Assembly (NCBI GenBank): GCA_020846875.1
Contig: JADLDB010000067.1
Coordinates: 79,067 to 143,066 of the forward strand
Source: Myxococcales bacterium
GTDB taxonomy: Bacteria; Myxococcota; Myxococcia; Myxococcales; Myxococcaceae
DNA length: 64,000 nucleotides
Direction of reading: 5' to 3'
The position numbers were made by a program, and so were the translations under genes. Under the pieces are notes generated by a model that saw only the letters and a program-made list of their open reading frames with translations, had not been told where the DNA came from and made no database searches. This document shows positions 60,419-64,000 of the stretch, one piece after another. Numbering within the stretch: position 1 is the first letter of the stretch; each line of letters opens with the position of its first letter.

Positions 60419-61294
60419 ATGTTCGCCCGCCCAGCCGATCACCGCAACGCCTTGCCGGCGCTGTGCTTCTTCCTGGCCCTCACCGCGGGCTGCGGGGCGC
60501 AGCAGCTCCTGCGCATGGATCGGGTGAAGGCGGGCCCACACCTGGAGTTCTTCCTCGGCGGCGGGGGGAACTCGGCGGCGTTGCTGCACGAAGGGGTGGT
60601 CTTCCTGGTGGACCCCAAGCTGCGGCCCGCGTCGCGCCGGGTGCGGCAGACGCTGGAGGAGGAGCTGGGGCGGCAGGTGCGGCGGGTGGTGCTGACGCAC
60701 GCGCACCTCGATCACGCGTCGGGGCTCGGCCTGTACCCGTCGGCGGTGGTGCTGGCCCACCCGGCGACGCGCGCGCGACTGGAGGCGCAGGGGTACCGCG
60801 CCGGCTGGGTGGACGTCTCGCACGAGGTGCGGCTGACCCTGGGTGGCGAGCCGGTGCGAGTCCTGTACCTGGGCGCGGGGCACACCGACGGCGATCTGGT
60901 GGTGCTCTTCGAGGCGCGGAAGCTGCTGGTGGCGGGCGACCTGGTCTTGGAGCGCAGCGAGCCGGTCATCGACGAGGCGTCCGGTGGCGATCCGCTGGCG
61001 CTGGCGGCCACGCTGGATCGGGTGCTGGCGCTCGACTTCGACACCGCCCTGCCGGGGCACGGCCAGAGCGTCCCGCGCGCGCGGGTGCAGCGCCTGCGCG
61101 AGTACCTGCGGGCCGTGGAGGACGCGGTGCGCGCGGCGCGGGGGCGAGGGCTGGACGAGGCGGCGATCGCCCGGGAGGTGAAGGTGGCGGGCTTCGAGGA
61201 CTTCGAGCCGGTGCCCTTCCGCACGGATCGCGCCGAGACAGTCCGCTTGATGGCGCGCGCCGTCTTCCGCGAAGCGAGCGTGCCCACCCCCTGA
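60419..61294 (+). CDS. MBL-fold metallohydrolase lipoprotein
   Basis: A 291-residue protein from ATG 60419, with AAGG eight bases upstream. Leader ends [10 protein letters not shown] (lipid Cys). The metallo-beta-lactamase fold shows [10 protein letters not shown] (about residue 103), [11 protein letters not shown] (about 154), VAGDLVLE (Asp, about 175) and LPGHGQSV (last His, about 212), so both metal sites look complete. The substrate is unknown; this group is closer to glyoxalase-II-like or quorum-quenching hydrolases than to true beta-lactamases. It is separated from rpe by 52 bases on the same strand. Confidence 0.85.
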   Translation: MFARPADHRNALPALCFFLALTAGCGAQQLLRMDRVKAGPHLEFFLGGGGNSAALLHEGVVFLVDPKLRPASRRVRQTLEEELGRQVRRVVLTHAHLDHASGLGLYPSAVVLAHPATRARLEAQGYRAGWVDVSHEVRLTLGGEPVRVLYLGAGHTDGDLVVLFEARKLLVAGDLVLERSEPVIDEASGGDPLALAATLDRVLALDFDTALPGHGQSVPRARVQRLREYLRAVEDAVRAARGRGLDEAAIAREVKVAGFEDFEPVPFRTDRAETVRLMARAVFREASVPTP

Positions 61295-61346
61295 GGCCGC
61301 GGGGCGCGTGCAACTGACCCGCCGGGTGTGGCATGTCACCTCGCGC

Positions 61347-61997
61347 ATGCACCTGAAGATCGCTCCTTCCATCCTCTCGGCTGACTTCGGGCGTCTGGCC
61401 GACGAGGTGCGCGCGGTCGAGGCCGCGGGCGCCGACTACATCCACGTGGACGTGATGGACGGCCGCTTCGTGCCCAACCTCACCATCGGTCCCCTGGTGG
61501 TGGAGGCGGTGAAGAAGGCCACGCGCCTGCCCCTGGACGTGCACCTGATGATCGTCGAGCCCGAGAGGTACGTGGGCGACTTCGTGAAGGCGGGGGCGGA
61601 CCTCGTCACCGTGCACCAGGAGGTGTCCCCGCACCTCCATCGCACGCTGCAGCAGATTCGCGCGGCGGGGGCGAAGTCGTCGGTGGTGCTGAATCCGTCC
61701 ACCCCGCTGTGCGCCATCGAAGAGGTGCTGGGCGAGGTGCACCAGGTGCTGCTGATGAGCGTGAACCCGGGCTTCGGGGGACAGACCTTCATCGCCGCGA
61801 CGGTGGACAAGGTGCGCCGGCTGCGGGGAATGCTGAAGGAGCGCGGGCTCGACGCGGTGGACATCGAGGTGGACGGGGGCATCAACGCCGCGACGGCGAA
61901 GCAGGTGGTGGCGGCGGGCGCGACGGTGCTGGTGGCGGGCAATGCGATCTTCAAGGCCCCCGACTACCGCGAGGCGATCGCCGCGCTGCGGGGCTGA
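61347..61997 (+). CDS. rpe: Ribulose-phosphate 3-epimerase
   Basis: A 216-residue (beta/alpha)8 enzyme of the pentose phosphate and Calvin pathways. Start ATG 61347 ([17 protein letters not shown]). Key blocks: [10 protein letters not shown] (Ser and Asp), [16 protein letters not shown] (His, Asp), LDVHLMI (His), [10 protein letters not shown] and [10 protein letters not shown] (final Asp). Length and residues are canonical. The frame opens at 61308 but the extra leader is not conserved in kind. Downstream, 225 bases lead to a convergent gene. Confidence 0.95.
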   Translation: MHLKIAPSILSADFGRLADEVRAVEAAGADYIHVDVMDGRFVPNLTIGPLVVEAVKKATRLPLDVHLMIVEPERYVGDFVKAGADLVTVHQEVSPHLHRTLQQIRAAGAKSSVVLNPSTPLCAIEEVLGEVHQVLLMSVNPGFGGQTFIAATVDKVRRLRGMLKERGLDAVDIEVDGGINAATAKQVVAAGATVLVAGNAIFKAPDYREAIAALRG

Positions 61998-62205
61998 CCG
62001 CACGTGCGCAGGCCCACCTCCCCGCGTCGGGCACTGGCTCGTCGTGCACGGCGAGGCTGGCGGAGATGGAGTCGATCTGCCCGGCCCAGGTGACGCGCGC
62101 CGCCTGCCGCGGCCGGAACGTCGCCTTCACCCAGTCGTTGGGGGGAATGGTGAGGTGCCGCGAGAGGAACAGCGCACGGCGCAGCTCGCCCCGCCGCGCC
62201 GTCAC
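61951..62205 (-). CDS. Possible small or remnant gene between rpe and the right-end protein
   Basis: On the minus strand a frame from about 62222 to 61951 reads [33 protein letters not shown] and [11 protein letters not shown] with normal codon bias. It could be a gene starting at GTG 62205, but its 3' end overlaps rpe by 47 bases and the tail is Arg/Ser-rich noise. It may be the remains of a domain once joined to the upstream secreted protein, whose stop is at 62223 in another frame. No product is named. Confidence 0.3.
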   Translation of the reverse strand: MTARRGELRRALFLSRHLTIPPNDWVKATFRPRQAARVTWAGQIDSISASLAVHDEPVPDAGRWACARAVSPAARRSPRGSRGP

Positions 62206-62222
62206 CGCTGCGCGACGAAGGG

Positions 62223-64000
62223 TCAGCGGACGTGCGTCGACGGATCGAGCGCGACCTGGAGCAGCGCTCCGTCCAAAGTGCGCAGCTCGATGGTGGGCGC
62301 CCCGTCCAGGAGCAGCCGCGGGTGCTGCACCACCAGCCGCCCGCTCGAGTCCACGCTGGTCCAGGTGCTCCAGAAGCCGCCGTTCACCCGCCAGGACACG
62401 CGCTCTCCCGCGGGCGCCTCGAGCTCGACCGCGTCACGCGACCAGCCGAGGGGCTTCGCCGCCTTCCGCGTCAGCCGCCGCATGGTGGGCGTGCACGGCG
62501 TCGTGTCCGGCTCCACGTCGGCGTAGAGGGCGAGGTGGTTGTAGCGCGAGGTGCCGGTGATCCTCCCGATCCCCCGCGCCCCCAGCAGCCGGAGCTGGAA
62601 GCCCCGCACGGCGGGCAGGGTGAACTTCGAGAGGCCTGCGGCCAGCTGGGGCTCGGCGAGGCTGAGCAGCGACGGCACCAGCGACTTGAGCGCGTCCAGC
62701 GGCTCGGCCAGCACCTCGGAGTTCTTCACGTCGGTGACGACGATCGCCTGGGTCAGCGAGCCCACCACCGGGGTGAGGCCCGAGCAGCCGTCCAGCTCCA
62801 GCCCCAGGGGCACGTTCATGTTGGCCACCAGGGTGAAGAGGCGCACCGGGCGATCCTCGAGCCACGCGTAGAGGTCCAGCTCCAGGCCGGTCCACTCCAG
62901 GCGCAGCAGCGGCTCGAGGATCGTCCCGTCGGGGTCCACCGTGCCCTCGCCCACGGTGAAGGCGGGCGGCGTCACCGGCCGCAGCACCAGGCGCAGGGGC
63001 ACGTTGTCCCCGTGGGTGAAGAGGCTCAAGGAAGGGAGCAGGGCGGCCAGGAGGTCCGACTCCAGCGCGGGGATCGTCTCCGTCCCCAGCTCGAGGCACA
63101 GGGCGCCCGACTGCTGGGCCGCGAAGAGCGCCTCGGCGAGGTACTGCTGCGAGAGGGACACGGCCACCGAGTAGGGCACCGGCGCGTCGGTGTCGAAGTC
63201 GGGCAGGGGGAGGGTGGGCGGCGTGGGGCGCTGGGCGGGCGCGACGCAGGCGGACACGGCCTGGGCCGTAAAGCCGCCCCGCAGGCCCACGGTGAGGCCC
63301 GCGTCGGTGGCCGTCGCTCCGCCGCCCGCGCCGATGGAGAAGGTGAGCGGCGTGCCCGCGGCGGCCCCCAGGGCGCTCAGGGACTGCGCCACGTCCAGCT
63401 CGCCTTCCAGGCCGAGCAGCCCGGGCACGCACTTGTTGGTGCCGGTGTCGAGGCAGGCCCCCGCGTCGAGATCGCAGGTGGCGGTCGCCGCGGCGGACGT
63501 GGGGCAGGCGGTCATCGCGTCGCACTTCGCGCAGTTGGCCTTCGACAGGGCCTTGTTCACCTGCGTCTTGAGCGACTTCGCCAGCTGATCGATGAGCAGC
63601 GTCTTGAAGACGGACAGGTTGGCGCCGGTGCATGCGCCGCAGCCGCCTTCGTTGGCGATCACGATGTCGTTGGGATCGAGGCAGGCCGGCAGCGGCTGTG
63701 CGCCGGACGTGCCGCAGGCCTTCGCGCCACCCACCTCGGCCACCTCCAGGGCCAGCAGGCGATCCCACCGGGTGTCCACCGCCAGCTTGATGTTGAGGGA
63801 AAGCTGGTTGTCCGAGGGCGTGGCGCGGGCGGTGTCGAGATCGACGGTGCACTTCACCGGGCCGCCCCCGCTGAGCAGGCACAGCACCGAGTTGCGGCTC
63901 ACCGTGGACACCGGGAGCAGCCCCGTCTGCACCGTGGCGTTGATGTGCGCCTCGAGGAGGTCGGGCGACGAGGAGGCGAAGTCCAGGCTGGTGATGTTGA
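62223..64000 (-). CDS. Large secreted protein of unknown function, 5' end beyond window
   Basis: The frame is open to the window edge (reading begins NITSLDFASSSP before GTG 63932), so the start is missing; 592 codons are visible. The protein is beta-rich with many Cys pairs (CGACTGANL, CAKCDAMTACP, CDLDAGACLDTGTNKC) and long Ala/Leu helices (VFKTLLIDQLAKSLKTQVNK). The C-terminus resembles an Ig-like or WxG-type domain (VSWRVNGGFWSTWTSVDSSG) ending VALDPSTHVR. No family recognised. Cys spacing suggests export and disulphides. Confidence 0.7.
   Translation of the reverse strand, partial: NITSLDFASSSPDLLEAHINATVQTGLLPVSTVSRNSVLCLLSGGGPVKCTVDLDTARATPSDNQLSLNIKLAVDTRWDRLLALEVAEVGGAKACGTSGAQPLPACLDPNDIVIANEGGCGACTGANLSVFKTLLIDQLAKSLKTQVNKALSKANCAKCDAMTACPTSAAATATCDLDAGACLDTGTNKCVPGLLGLEGELDVAQSLSALGAAAGTPLTFSIGAGGGATATDAGLTVGLRGGFTAQAVSACVAPAQRPTPPTLPLPDFDTDAPVPYSVAVSLSQQYLAEALFAAQQSGALCLELGTETIPALESDLLAALLPSLSLFTHGDNVPLRLVLRPVTPPAFTVGEGTVDPDGTILEPLLRLEWTGLELDLYAWLEDRPVRLFTLVANMNVPLGLELDGCSGLTPVVGSLTQAIVVTDVKNSEVLAEPLDALKSLVPSLLSLAEPQLAAGLSKFTLPAVRGFQLRLLGARGIGRITGTSRYNHLALYADVEPDTTPCTPTMRRLTRKAAKPLGWSRDAVELEAPAGERVSWRVNGGFWSTWTSVDSSGRLVVQHPRLLLDGAPTIELRTLDGALLQVALDPSTHVR

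Overview
The window is very GC-rich DNA with densely packed genes, third codon positions almost always G or C, and frequent 4-base start/stop overlaps. It looks chromosomal and most like a myxobacterium (Myxococcota). The grounds are three secreted proteins ending in a Cys/hydrophobic/Arg-rich MYXO-CTERM-type sorting tail, many large Cys-rich or Gly-rich lipoproteins, a transmembrane Ser/Thr kinase, trypsin-like exoproteases and a TonB-like protein with no iron-uptake genes nearby. The phylum is inferred from these traits; there is no rRNA or marker gene in the window. I saw no tRNA, rRNA, CRISPR array, insertion sequence or phage gene.

Layout. 1-1.7 kb: end of a CapA-like gene and a DUF2752/zinc-finger membrane pair. 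1.7-6 kb: M15 peptidase, a split biotin-dependent carboxylase (accC-accB) and a trans-acting enoyl reductase-like protein. 6-12 kb: a minus-strand block of envelope proteins (ComEA-like helix-hairpin-helix plus barrel, two thermonuclease-like proteins, a triple lamin-tail protein), which I read as a possible surface DNA-handling system. 12-18 kb: membrane Ser/Thr kinase, TonB-like protein, twin MYXO-CTERM trypsins. 18-21.5 kb: SsnA-like amidohydrolase directly followed by a peroxiredoxin whose active-site Cys codon is an in-frame TGA with a SECIS-like hairpin after it, i.e. a candidate selenoprotein; then a Gly-linker lipoprotein. 21.8-27.8 kb: MYXO-CTERM FN3 protein, paired lipoproteins, acyl-CoA desaturase, M50 protease, DusB. 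27.8-32.7 kb: a compact NapH/NapG/NapA-like molybdoenzyme operon and RsgA. 32.7-38.1 kb: second desaturase coupled to an acyl-CoA dehydrogenase, then a large surface lipoprotein. 38.1-45.4 kb: membrane proteins, GH1 glycosidase, SRPBCC protein, LarB, a 46-residue membrane peptide, and a LigC-like ligase overlapping an NFACT/RqcH-like gene. 45.7-55.8 kb: outer-membrane barrel plus two giant tandem metzincin lipoproteins. 55.9-64 kb: SprT-like and ASCH-like proteins, pyruvate kinase, GAF/HD-GYP regulator, MBL-fold lipoprotein, ribulose-phosphate epimerase, and a large secreted protein that runs off the window.

The strongest observation is the UGA-containing peroxiredoxin (19677-20222). The lead most like an undescribed system is the 5960-11563 block, followed by the 45.7-55.8 kb barrel/metzincin operon.
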